A stretch of 64,000 nt of DNA from Terebella lapidaria. Taxonomy: Eukaryota; Annelida; Polychaeta; Terebellida; Terebellidae. Below are positions 47,601 through 57,800 of the stretch, in pieces. Below the pieces are notes generated by a model, which saw nothing but the letters and a program-made list of their open reading frames with translations, was not told the origin of the DNA and did not search any database. The translations under genes and the position numbers were made by a program. Numbering within the stretch: position 1 is the first letter of the stretch; every line of letters starts with the position of its first letter. The DNA lies in contig OX424567.1 of assembly GCA_949152475.1 (NCBI GenBank), positions 28,607,402 to 28,671,401 of the forward strand, written 5' to 3'.

Positions 47601-48520
47601 GGGACGACGCGGCCTCGCCTCAATGATCATCTCACTCATCGGCGGCACTACTACAGTGCGCAATGCCCGCATTTGGAATGAATGCATCGGGCCCGAGCGG
47701 AAGAGAAAGTATGTGTCCTCTCCCATCCGGAATTCGCCAGCACTAAAGTTGGCGGTCACCCGGTGGACCCGTAGAAAATTCATCCCAAGAATCCCGGCCG
47801 CTCCGATATCCGCAACGATTGCCTCTGTCGGATACTCCTTGTCCCCAAGGGTAATAGGCAGATCGATGATGCCATGGATACGGATGCGGTTGTCTCCTGC
47901 TCCGTAGAGCTTGTACGGTCCGGGATCCCGCAACTCAAGGTTGCAGAGCGCGGGCTCCTTCTTAAACGTTCCGGCGGCAACGAGGGTCACCTCCGAGCCA
48001 GAGTCCACGAGGAACCGGACCGGCTCCCGTCTGAAGGACAGGCGCAGGTACCAGCAGGGGTCCCTCACCAGCGCGCAGGTAGGACAATACCTTTCGCACG
48101 CGCTGGGCTCATCTACGGAGTCCTCGCCATCCGCCTTAGCCACGGAGGAGCTAGACTGATCTCCAAGGACTACTTCCGGAGAAGTCATATCAACTTGGGG
48201 TTCGTCCTGCTCATCAGCGGGTGGGGCGGCATCTTTTTGCCACCGAACAACTATCCCCGGACGTAGTGTTGGTCGCCACCACGTCCGGATCTAGTTTCTC
48301 TGCCGCGGGTTCCGACCCTGCTGTCCCGGAGGACTGGACCGGAAGGAACTCCTCCGTTGCGGGCCAGGGAGGGCTCCCTGGTATCTGCGCGACCGCAGGC
48401 ATTCCAACAACTACGGACACTTCAGCCAAAAGTGTCCCTGCTTTCCGCAGAAGTAACAGGGACGGTTCTGAGCTGGTCCGGAGGTGAACGCGCAACATTC
48501 TGCGGGTCCCGGAGCTTCGA
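44604..48520 (-). pseudogene. pol: Ty3/gypsy pol: protease, RT, RNase H, integrase (damaged)
   Basis: Makes the enzymes for processing, reverse transcription and integration. Protease: FLVDSGSEVTLVAAG and GILGMNFL (48188-47580). RT: DSPWASPVVMVKKKDGSWRF, LDLASGYWQVEMEE, VVPFGLCNAPATFEHLM; the catalytic box reads YINDVVVY, so the first Asp of the usual Y-x-D-D is Asn (codon 46708-46710). RNase H: ILDTDASNFALGGVLSQ, HHELLAVV, RTDHSSLRWLL. Integrase: HHCC zinc domain (LHDLRVTGHLG, CAACPRC), DILDTHRV, HSDQGTQFES, SDGQVERFNRSV. Lesions: frame change at an A run near 48235, in-frame TGA at 47580-47582, single-base loss near 46976, a 16-bp tandem duplication at ~46527-46558, frame changes near 45800 and 45175. 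After LPVDIMYPT (44692) the integrase C-terminal domain is absent. Confidence 0.93.
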
Positions 48521-50184
48521 TCCTGGCGCAGTGCGCAATCATCTGCGCGGCGCCGAGGTCGTATTCCTCTGTGTCGCACTCGTCCGAGGACGAGCACGGC
48601 GCGGCGACTGGTGCCGCATGTGCGGGCGCCCCTGTAGAGGGTGCCGGCGCACTAACCCACTGCGGGGTAGGTTCCCTGGCGGGTTCCCGGACGACCGGGT
48701 CCTGCCACGGGGTTACCTGCGATGCCTTGGCCGGAGGAGGAGTCGCCGCCTGCGCGGGTACAGCCGAGGCCGGAGCCGGGGCCGGAGGCAACTGTCTGGG
48801 GCGGACAGCTACCTCGAGCGCAAGCGCGGAGTCTATTGCCTCCTCCATCGATCGTTTTTCATGGGTGGCCAGCCCGTAAGTTAAGTGGTAAGGCTGGCCA
48901 TCGATGAACTGATCGATCAGCATCGTTTCGAACCGTCTAGAGTACATGTCCGGAAAAGCTCTACGGCCGAGTATGCGCAGGTTAAACGCATAGTCTGTCA
49001 CGGACTCAGTCGGTTGGCGGGTACGCGCCTTGAACTCTCGTTCAGACTGCCGCCGATTGGTCGTCGGCGTGAACAGCAGGCGAAGTTGACGGGCAACCTC
49101 GCCGAAAGTCACTGTTCCCACCGGCAGACACGGCATCACGCGAGAGCTTTTCCTTCCAAGCTCCCCGCGAGGACATGTCCAGCTTCATGCTGGGACCATC
49201 CTTCGTACACGGCGGTACGCCACACCTGGAGTAAGCAGTCCTCCAAGTCGGCGTTATCCCCGTTAAACCATTTCCGCCACGAAGAGTGGTCGGGCCCGTC
49301 ATTGCGTTTGGCAACTGTCGACGCGGTCGCCAACGCGGTGCCTCCGAGCCGCGGAGCAGGCGCGGGTCCCATTGCGGGGGCCACTGGCGCCTGCGGACTC
49401 GGCAGGACTTGGGGAGGGGCTATTGGCCCAGACATCCCCGGACTTAGAACGGCCGACGGATCGACGCTCGGAGGCGGCTGATTCCGCTTGAACAGTACAA
49501 GCGCCTCGGATATCAACCACCTCTCCCTCTCCGTCAAAGGCCCCGAGTTGCCTTGTGACAGCGGAGAGGGGGAACAGTTCCGCCGGTCTGATCGTCCCTG
49601 GTGGGGCGACCGGGCGCGGTCATAGCGCCCTAGAGGAGCCAGCTCACTCAGAGTGTGGGTGAGCTGGTCCATTCCGCCTGACGCGGAATGCCTGGAGTCC
49701 CCGCCGGGAGCTCCTGCAAGAGCTCTTCCGGCTGGAGGTGGCATCCAGAACCGCTGGTCCGCTTGCCCGGAGGTACTCGCGCCGGCTTCCACTCGATTCC
49801 GGACATCCGGAGATGTCCCCTGGAAGAGCGTCGCCTGCCACGACTGCCGTCCGGACTTAGGCGGGCGCGGGGTAGCGCCGTTGCCAGCTCCACCTACCGC
49901 GCCTACCGGATCAGGGCCAGGCCCTGATCGCAACCCCTGTTGCGGCCCCTCGGGGCGCGACTCGTCGTCCGGAGACGGAGCCAGGGACGTCGGAGTCGAC
50001 TCCGCAGACGGGATCTTGTCCACGGAGGTCTCCGCACGTTCCTTCCTACCGCCGGAGTCATCCGGAGAATTCTCACGGCGGCCGTCGCTTGACCGGGTGC
50101 GGTCTGCGACGTTTCCACCCGTTTCCCCCCCCCCCGCTTGGGTTCATTCGCCTTATCTTTGGAATTGTCTCTTTCTTTCGTCAT
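48411..50184 (-). pseudogene. gag: Ty3/gypsy gag with CCHC zinc knuckle (frameshifted)
   Basis: Structural polyprotein that packages element RNA. A likely start is ATG 50184 (MTKERDNSKDKANEPKRGGG). The frame changes at an 11-base G run (minus strand, 50125-50135). The main piece to 49136 is Pro/Ser/Gly-rich and leads into a capsid-like helical region (SSWRKWFNGDNADLEDCLLQ). A TGA at 49136-49138 breaks it; the remainder (GTG at 49139 onward) is shifted by -1 and holds RQPTESVTDYAFNLRILGRR, typical of retrotransposon gag, and ends with the zinc knuckle CYFCGKQGHFWLKCP just before TAG (48411). Pol overlaps its end in the -1 frame. Confidence 0.88.
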
Positions 50185-50279
50185 TTTGTCTGAGTTGTCC
50201 GTGAGGAGCGAGCGGTCCCCAGGGACGAAGGAGGCTACAACACTGTGACGGTAGGCTGCGATGGAACACTGTCGGACTG

Positions 50280-50297
50280 ATCCTGGTCACGGCACCA
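50280..50297 (-). promoter_or_regulatory. Primer binding site, matching tRNA-His
   Basis: TGGTGCCGTGACCAGGAT on the minus strand begins two bases after the 5' LTR end. Its complement ends ...GGTCACGGCACCA, which agrees with the 3' end of animal tRNA-His as I recall it (the insect form especially). It would prime first-strand synthesis. Confidence 0.8.
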
Positions 50298-50298
50298 A

Positions 50299-51034
50299 TG
50301 TAAAGTTATTGACTACCGTCCGCTCTTCGGGATCCTCGAGGATAGTCCTCTCACCGCGAGTCCTTGCGGACGCGCATCCACTATTCCGGATCATTGCGGC
50401 GGCGCCGCTCACCGGAGGTCACTGCGGACACGGTAACTACTTCAGCATTAACGGTAACCAGGTAACAGCCCACCCGACAATCCCAGGCCTACGGACACCG
50501 TTCAGAAACTGGTTCATCACCACGGTGTTAACTGGCGGGGCCTGGCGAGCCGCGGTCTGCCTCGGGGACGGAACCCCGTACAATCCGACATGCTGGCCAG
50601 AGCCTATGTCACATGTCCCCGGAAAGGGAGAGAACTGGCGATCCACAGGGCTTACGCCCCCGAGTCAGCAACTTGTCTCTCCCAGCCCGGGCCTCCCCAT
50701 GGAAATCGTCCCCAGGGCTCTAGGAGCCCAATACTCGCAACTAGGGAACACAAAGCTCATGGCGAGCCTCGTGTGCGTCCCAGTTACTCTCTCTCGGACA
50801 ATCTCCCCGATCGAGTCACTTCCAGTGTATATATAATACACCACAAGCTGTAGGACGCACGCGAGGTCTAATCGATCCATTGTTATAGTTTACTGGAGCG
50901 TAAATTACAATGCGTCGCCGTGGCAACGCACGCTGGAACGGAGCGTGGCAAAACAAGGCCAAGTACGAAAAGGCCACATAAATGGCATGTATGTTTACAA
51001 TCACCTGCCGCGTGCTTAGGGCAAAATCGCCACA
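50299..51034 (-). repeat. 5' LTR of the 12.9-kb gypsy element
   Basis: 736 bp, same ends as the 38103 LTR. It would drive minus-strand transcription; I could not pick a promoter motif confidently. Confidence 0.95.
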
Positions 51035-51659
51035 TTATAAGCTTATTTCAAACCTTAATACAAACCTTTGGACCTTCAGAGCCCACATATCGGGCTTTTC
51101 CAGCGATTCAGGGCACTCTACATGTATCTTTATACACTATGTCAGCGATCCCAAAAAGCATTTTTCGGAACAAAAATCTCAATAATTGATCAGATAGTTT
51201 TTGGGAAAACAGCCAAAACTGATGCTAGATTTCGTTCTTTTTGAGCAGATAAAGGCATTCCATCTTTATACACGATGTCAAGGAGCCCAATTAGCATATA
51301 TTGAAGCAGAGGATCTCAAAACTAATAACAGTTTTTGAGAAAATGGACGAAATATCCACAATTGACTGTTTTCAGTAAAAAAAAAATCGACTGGCATCGT
51401 GAATATATTATTTTTAGGCATATTTCCCCAAACTTTCTAAGAGATTCGTCCATATACTGTGAACGACGGATGCAACGGCATGGCAATAGGTTATCAGACC
51501 ATACAGTAGGTCTGGTAACATAAAAATAAGAAAGTGGGTAAATGTATTTATTCTACTAAAAAACAAATTGATTTGATGATGAATGTATTTGCAGTAAATT
51601 ATGTTCTCATTCCATACACACAGTGTCATTCATGACTGAAGCATTCACGTTTACAATTA

Positions 51660-53345
51660 GTCGATGGTTAACACAGCTTCAAGATGACATCAGTCGATGG
51701 TTGACACAGCTTCAAGGTGACGTCAGTCGATGTTTCACACAGCTCCAAGGTGACATCAGTCAATGGCTCACACAATTTCAAGATGTCATCAGTTGATGGA
51801 TCACACAGATTCAAGATGACGTCAGTCGATGGTTCACACAGCTTCAAGATGTCATCAGTTGATGGCTCACACAGTTTCAAGATGTCATCAGTTGATGGGT
51901 CACACAGCTTCAAGATGACATCAGTCGATGGTTAACACAGTTTCAAGATGACATCAGTCGATGATTAACACAGCTTCAAGATGTCATCAGTCAATGGTTC
52001 ACACAGCTTCGAGAAATCCTCACATAACTTGAAGATGATATCAGGTGATGGGTTACACAGCTTCAAGATGTCATCAGTCGCTGATTCACACAGCTTCAAG
52101 AACATATCAGTTGATGGTTCCCACAGCTTCAAGATGACATCAGTTGATGGTTCACACAGCTTCAAGATGTCATTTGTGATGGTTCACACAGCTTCAAGAT
52201 GTCATCAGTTGATGGTTCACACAACTTCAAGATGACATCAGTCAATGGTTCACAAAACTTTAAGATGTCATCAGTCGATGGTTCACAAAGCTTTAAGATG
52301 ACATCAGTCAATGATTCACACAGCTTCAAGATGACATCAGTCAATGGTTCACAAAGCTTCAAGACGACATCAGTCGATGGTTCACACAGCTTCAAGATGA
52401 CATCAGTTGCTGTTTTACACAGCTTCAAGATGCATCAGTCGATGGTTCACACAGCTTCAAGGTGACGTCAGTTGGTGGTTCACACAGCTTCAAGATGACA
52501 ACAGTCGATGGTTCACACAGCTTCAAGATGTCATCAGTCGATGGTTCACACAGATTCAAGATGTCATCAGTCGATGGTTCACACAGCTTCAAGGTGACGT
52601 CAGTTGGTGGTTCACATAGCTTCAAGATGACATCAGTGGATGGTTCACACAGCTTCAAGATGTTATCAGTCAATGGCTCACACAGCTTCAAGACCATATC
52701 AGTTGATGGTTCCCAAAGCTTCAAGATGACATAAGTCGATGGTTCACACAGCTTCAAGATGTCATCAGTCGATGGCTCACACAGCTTCAAGATGTCATCA
52801 GTGGATGGCTCACACAGCTATAAGATGTCATCAGTTGATGGTTCACACAGCTTCGAGGTGACGTCAGCCGATGGTACACACAGCTTTAAGATGACATCCG
52901 TTGATGATTCAAACAGCTTCAAGATGGCTTGAAGATGACACCATTCTATGATTTACACAGCTTCAAGATGATATCATTCAAATCCTCACATAACTTGAAG
53001 ATGATATCAGGTGATGGTTTACACAGCTTCAAGGTGACATCAGTCAATGGTTCACACAACTTCAAGATGACATCAGTTGATGCTTCACACAGCTTCAAGA
53101 CGACATCAGTTGATGGTTCACACAGCTTCAGGATGATATCAGTCGATGGTTCACACAGCGTCAAGATGACATGAGTTGATGACCCATACATTTACAGGAT
53201 GGCTTCCAGATGACACCAATCTATGCTCCACACAGCTATAAGGTGGTTCACACAGCTTCATATTGACGTCAGTTGATGCTTCACACAGCTTCAAGACGAC
53301 ATCAGTTGATGATTCAAACAGTTACAAGATAGCTTCAAGATTACA
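51660..53345. repeat. 33-bp minisatellite (GGTTCACACAGCTTCAAGAT unit)
   Basis: About fifty copies of a 33-bp unit (GGTTCACACAGCTTCAAGAT then GACATCAGTCGAT). Because 33 is divisible by three, several frames stay open on both strands with 11-residue periods (SVDGSHSFKMT on plus, KLCEPSTDVIL on minus). Frames break at irregular units and no ORF extends into unique coding sequence, so I treat it as non-coding. It ends ~350 bp downstream of the ZNFX1-like stop. Confidence 0.93.
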
Positions 53346-53565
53346 CTAAATGATGACTCACACATCGTCAAAATGGTGTCAGTCGACTCACATTGATAAA
53401 TATGATGTATATGAGAGTAGTCCATGCCTCGTCCCTTATTTGGAACTTTGTTTGATATTCTTTCTTGCCACATGTTCCTCTCTTGATTTACACAAGCTGT
53501 CTGGAATTGGCCACAGACATGTTTTATTGCAGTGTTCTTTAGGCAACTGCAAAGGGATTTACTGC

Positions 53566-53575
53566 CTTTTTATTA
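53566..53575 (-). terminator. Polyadenylation signal for the ZNFX1-like gene
   Basis: AATAAA on the minus strand, about 120 bp past the stop codon at 53693. Confidence 0.55.
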
Positions 53576-53692
53576 TCATGAAAATTTCTACTCCCTCCAT
53601 CAGATTTTTTCTCCTCCATGGTAGTATTCATGAGGTTTTCTGTTGGCCTGGTTCTTATTGTCTAGAAACTCCACCAATATTGGTACCATTGA

Positions 53693-54717
53693 CTACCTCC
53701 ACCAGTCATTGGCACCTTTGTCACTAGTTTCCTTCGTCTCTTGCTGGGTTGTTGTGTTTGAATGATGCTCCAGTGGTTTCGAAGTTCCTCCATCCTTATG
53801 GCTAGTACTCACAGTTCCAGTCTGCTTTGCCATCACTGCAATGGGTCCTTGCTCTTTCCTGTGGGCCTTCTTACTTTCTTGTGGCATCCTAGTGATAGAT
53901 TCCGTGTCTATGTGGCGTCTTGGGGGAAGTACCTTGATTGAAAGAGCATAATGCTTGTCTGACAATCTGTTTCCAGGCGTTTTATATGCTTCCCTTGTCT
54001 CATGCGGGGGATTTTTGTTTGTTCGAGGCTTCAGTGCTTTTGAAACTCCTTCAGTTTCTGTATCCCTTACTGCCCTAATTCTTTGCCGTTCTATGTTGCG
54101 AGTGTTGTTGCCTGGCTTTTCATATTGCTTCCTGTCTACGGGTATTGAACGCCGGGTGATTTTGTGCTCTCTTTTATATTCTCGAACGAATTCTCTTGAC
54201 CTGATCTTCATCTGACAGCCACTGTTTCCAGGCTTCCCATTTTCGCCCCTTGACTCAAGCTGAGATTTTGTTTTTGTATTAGCATTCAATGGTTCTGATA
54301 ATCTGTCACCATCATTGTAGAAATCCACAAGTCCAGTTGCCGTAGCACTCTCTGCGCTGGTTCCTTGCTCTTTTATGTTATGCTTCTTCTTGCCTAGCTT
54401 TTCATATTGCTTTCTGTCTGTTGGTATCGAACGACACGTTTTATGTTCTTCTCTTTCATGTTCTCGAACTGATGTTCCTGACTTGATATCTATGTGGCAG
54501 CCACTTTGTCTATTGGAGTTTCTTTTTGTTTGTGTCCTCTTTGTGGTGGTCCCGTTGTCTGTGGGGCATCTTGCGGAGATTGCATCATGTTTCGCTGATT
54601 GCCTGTTTCCAGGCTTGCGAGTTGTTTGTATGTAGGATAAACCTAGAATACTCTGCACCATGCACGCTGGACACTCTGTGTCATCTGGATCGGTTGGAGA
54701 CTTCAGCAAAGCATGCC
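53693..54717 (-). CDS. znfx1: ZNFX1-like protein, last coding exon with repeat-built tail
   Basis: Joined to the main exon by a 98-bp intron (54718-54815): donor CAGAG|GTAAAT, acceptor CTTCCAG|GGCATGC. The junction makes a continuous frame NRGHALLKSPTDPDDTECPA with Cys/His spacing like the C-terminal zinc finger of ZNFX1. After this the exon encodes about 310 mostly polar residues, rich in Lys, Arg, Glu and Thr, in three loosely repeated blocks of ~85-95 residues. Two share RSIPTDRKQYEKLG / RSIPVDRKQYEKPG and VREHEREEHK / VREYKREHK. I know of no such tail in vertebrate ZNFX1. Predicted disordered by composition. Confidence 0.8.
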
Positions 54718-54815
54718 CTGGAAGAAACATCACAAGTTAAATATTTTCATATGAGACAATTGTTTGATACTATCTGTTCCTTGAATGAAAATGTATTTGA
54801 CCTATCACTATTTAC
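54718..54815 (-). other. Intron of the ZNFX1-like gene
   Basis: 98 bp with GT donor at 54815-54814 and AG acceptor at 54719-54718. Reading through it reaches an in-frame TAG at 54810-54808, so splicing is needed for the last exon. Confidence 0.85.
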
Positions 54816-57800
54816 CTCTGTTGCAGATAATCCATGTCTTGCTACCAAGGATATCACATGGTACAATGTAATATTCCCTGATCTCCTCAATGTAATTCTC
54901 GCCAGCAGCCGGAATTAGCTTATGCAGATCTGTACAGTTGTGCAGGAGAATATTTTGTTTTGCAGCATTGCTACCTTGCTTCTTGAATGGAATGAGTCTG
55001 TTTATTATGCCCGAAATTTCATGCTTATTTCTGGTACTGCTCATTGTCCACAAGTATGCTGCTCGACATGTCAAGAAGAGTAGGTTAGTATCATGTGCCA
55101 CTCCTTCGAGTCTTGCTATGTTATTTGTCTGCAGTAACTTACTCAAAAGATGTATGTTACTGGCAAGTTGTCTCGTGCATTGTAGTATAACCAGGGCAAG
55201 TTTTTTTGTGTACTTCAGCTGGTTCAAAATTTGTTTGCACTCGTGATTCAGTAATGTACATCCCTGGAACATGATGACAAAGTCAGCATCTCTCATAGAT
55301 GTCTTCAAAGGCTTACTAAGACATCTGTAATTGAAGTAATTTGGGAACATTCTTCTGTAATCACAGAATGATCGGATCGCCGCTTTCACCAGTTCCAGGT
55401 TTCTGTCACTTGTTTTGATCATTTCCTTATATCGAGGACAGTATCGGATGAGAGAATCACACAGAGGACAATTGAGTAATTGCAAAATACGGAAACAATT
55501 CTCTGTTGGTGTCCTATATCTTTCCATCCAATGATCCATGAATGTAGCTGGCAAGAAATGCAAGCAAGGCTTCAGAAGAACGTAACGTTCCTCTCTGTTC
55601 AATTTCCATCCAAGTGATTTGTGTAGTTCATCAAACACATCTGGCCGACATTCTGGACAATATGGTACACATGTCTCACCACAGTATCCTGGACATTTAT
55701 GGTGGCAGTTTTTCATTGGAAGTGGACAAGGTCTGTTACACGGTTGTCTGTTGCAGGTTTCTTTGCAGAGTCTTGTACATCGACTATGGGGACACTTCCT
55801 TGCGCATGGTTGGTCACACTCATCGCATACATCTCCACAGTCATTGCTGCAACATTGGTGGGAACATCCTTTGTAACAAACTTCCTTGCATGGGCCACAT
55901 GTTTCATTACACCTTTTGTAGCACTTATGCTGACAAGGTAACAGCTTTGAACACTTCTCTCCACATGGCTTGTGCACTCCACGCGATTGACAGTCTTGGC
56001 ATCTACTCGTACATTGATGGCCACATTCCAGGGTTGTCTCACACTCATAAATGCAAATGGAGTCATCATACTCAAAGCAACGAACCTTGAATAGATGGTC
56101 AGAATTGGCAGGACACGTTATTGTCAACACTTCTTCACAGACAATCTCATTACTCAGAAAACAAGGGCATCGGTTTCTGCAATTTCTCTTGCAAAGTTGT
56201 GCAGGAATAATCTTGTCACACCTTGCAGGCTTGGGATGACTGCATACAGCATCAGTGCTGTGGCCGCATGGATGCTCAACTCGTACCTTCTCAGTGCAGC
56301 AGTAATTATACTCATTTCGGTAGCATTCAACATCCAGCATGTGTCCACATGGCCAAATCCGACCTGGAACAATGACTTCACAATACTGCTTTGGCAAGCA
56401 CGGTTGTCCACACGCCAGGGGGCACTCATGTGAACAATCCAGGGTCTTACTGCAAGGCATCAGGCATGAGAAGTCACCAGGGTCTAGATGGCATGGCACC
56501 ATCTGTAGATGTCCACACGTCGGTATTGTCTTCTCCACTAGTACTTTACAGTCACCACATGTTTCATGGCACATTTTGGGACATGAATGACCAGCCTCAC
56601 ATTTCTTATGACAGGCTTTCACACACTTGTAATCTTTGTGATCTCTATCAGTAGGATGACATTTGAATCGACAAGCATGTCCACATTCGAGCCTTGCTTC
56701 ACACGGTCTTCTGCACCCACCATCAGGAGCCTTTCTAAAATCATATGTGCTGCTTGCACTGAACCTTGTTGAGGAGTGTATTTGACAGTATAATGGCACA
56801 CCTGATAAAACTTTGCCAGCATCATGTAATTTTCTCGAGATATTTCTCCAAACAGGACTGCTGTTTTCAAACAACTGCATGTTGCCGATTATGAAGAGAC
56901 CCCTTTTGGCACGTGAGAGAGCTACACATATACGGTTAGCAACTTTGATGAAACCAGCGTTTCCTTCTTCATTGCTGCGAACCAAAGACAGCAGGATGAC
57001 TTCATTTTCCTCTCCTTGGTAATCATCAACAGCAGTCACCCTAACCCCTTCGGTGAGTTTCTTCTTTCGAATATGCTCTTTCATTTCAAGCACTTGGCCT
57101 CTGTACGTCGTGAGAACTGTTATGTCCTGCTGTTTCATACCTTGTTGTATCAGATAAGTACATAGTGATGTGAGATATTCACACTCGTGTGCATTCGAAT
57201 GACTCCTTCCTTCGCGTTGTGAGGTCTCATTTTCGGTATGAGTAATGAAGAACAGATTACCCGAAACACCTGGAATGTCATCATAGTGGTGAACTGACTC
57301 GTGATTGTAGAGCTGTTTGTAGATATGTGGGACAAGTAACTCTGCAATTTCAGGACGCATTCGATGCTGTAGAGTTAAACTTTCACAATGCAAATTATTC
57401 CTGAGCATCCTTTCAAAAAGGGACACATCAAGATGGTACTTCCGTGCCATTTCATAGACACTTGGGTTTGGTCTCAACTGCTTGTGGTCACCGATCAAGA
57501 TCAATTGTTGACAGTCCTGTGAGAGGCTTGTGATAACATGGGCCTCAAAGACTTCAGCCGCCTCTTCAACAATCACAATTTGGGGACCAATTCGACTCAG
57601 CACTTGTCGATGTTTCGCTGCACCAGATGTTGTCATAGCGATGATACGTACTTGACTGAGAATGTCAAATGCAGCATCCTGCTTTGCTTGTATCAGATTT
57701 GCCGCCAGTCTATTTTGTTCTTCGAAGAGCTCTTGCAGATTTTTCGTCCATAACTGCTTGAGTCGTTTCACCCACAATCGGTAAAGCATCCATGACTTCT

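Larger units (their letters stand above)
38103..51034 (-). mobile_element. Complete-length 12.9-kb Ty3/gypsy LTR retrotransposon
   Basis: Two LTRs in the same orientation (735 and 736 bp), target duplication TTAT on both sides (38099-38102, 51035-51038), a primer site inside the right LTR and a purine tract beside the left LTR define a whole insertion transcribed on the minus strand. Order along the transcript: LTR, primer site, gag, pol (protease, RT, RNase H, integrase), a 1.6-kb non-coding spacer, a long additional ORF, purine tract, LTR. gag, pol and the extra ORF carry frameshifts and stops. Its base composition is far more GC-rich than the flanking DNA. Confidence 0.95.
37790..51525 (-). 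mobile_element. Reversed TAGGTTACCGGAC-ended element split by a gypsy retrotransposon
   Basis: GAGCCCAAGAGC then GATAGGTTACCGGAC at 37795-37825 is the inverse of the family right end. CAATAGGTTATCAGACCATA then GGTCTGGTAAC near 51485-51520 is the inverse of the left end. Internal module sequence breaks at CATACATGTTAT (38102) and resumes with TTATAAGCTTA (51035), consistent with intact copies elsewhere (compare ~33950-34000). The gypsy element therefore landed in an existing ~0.8-kb copy. Confidence 0.7.

Noticed and set aside
49136..49139. TGATG overlap in gag as a deliberate stop-restart signal
   Set aside because: It falls inside the capsid-like region, not at a gag-pol boundary, so a mutation is more likely.
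39244..50836. Plus-strand ORFs up to 281 codons inside the gypsy element
   Set aside because: GC-rich coding DNA leaves long antisense frames. All recognisable domains lie on the minus strand.
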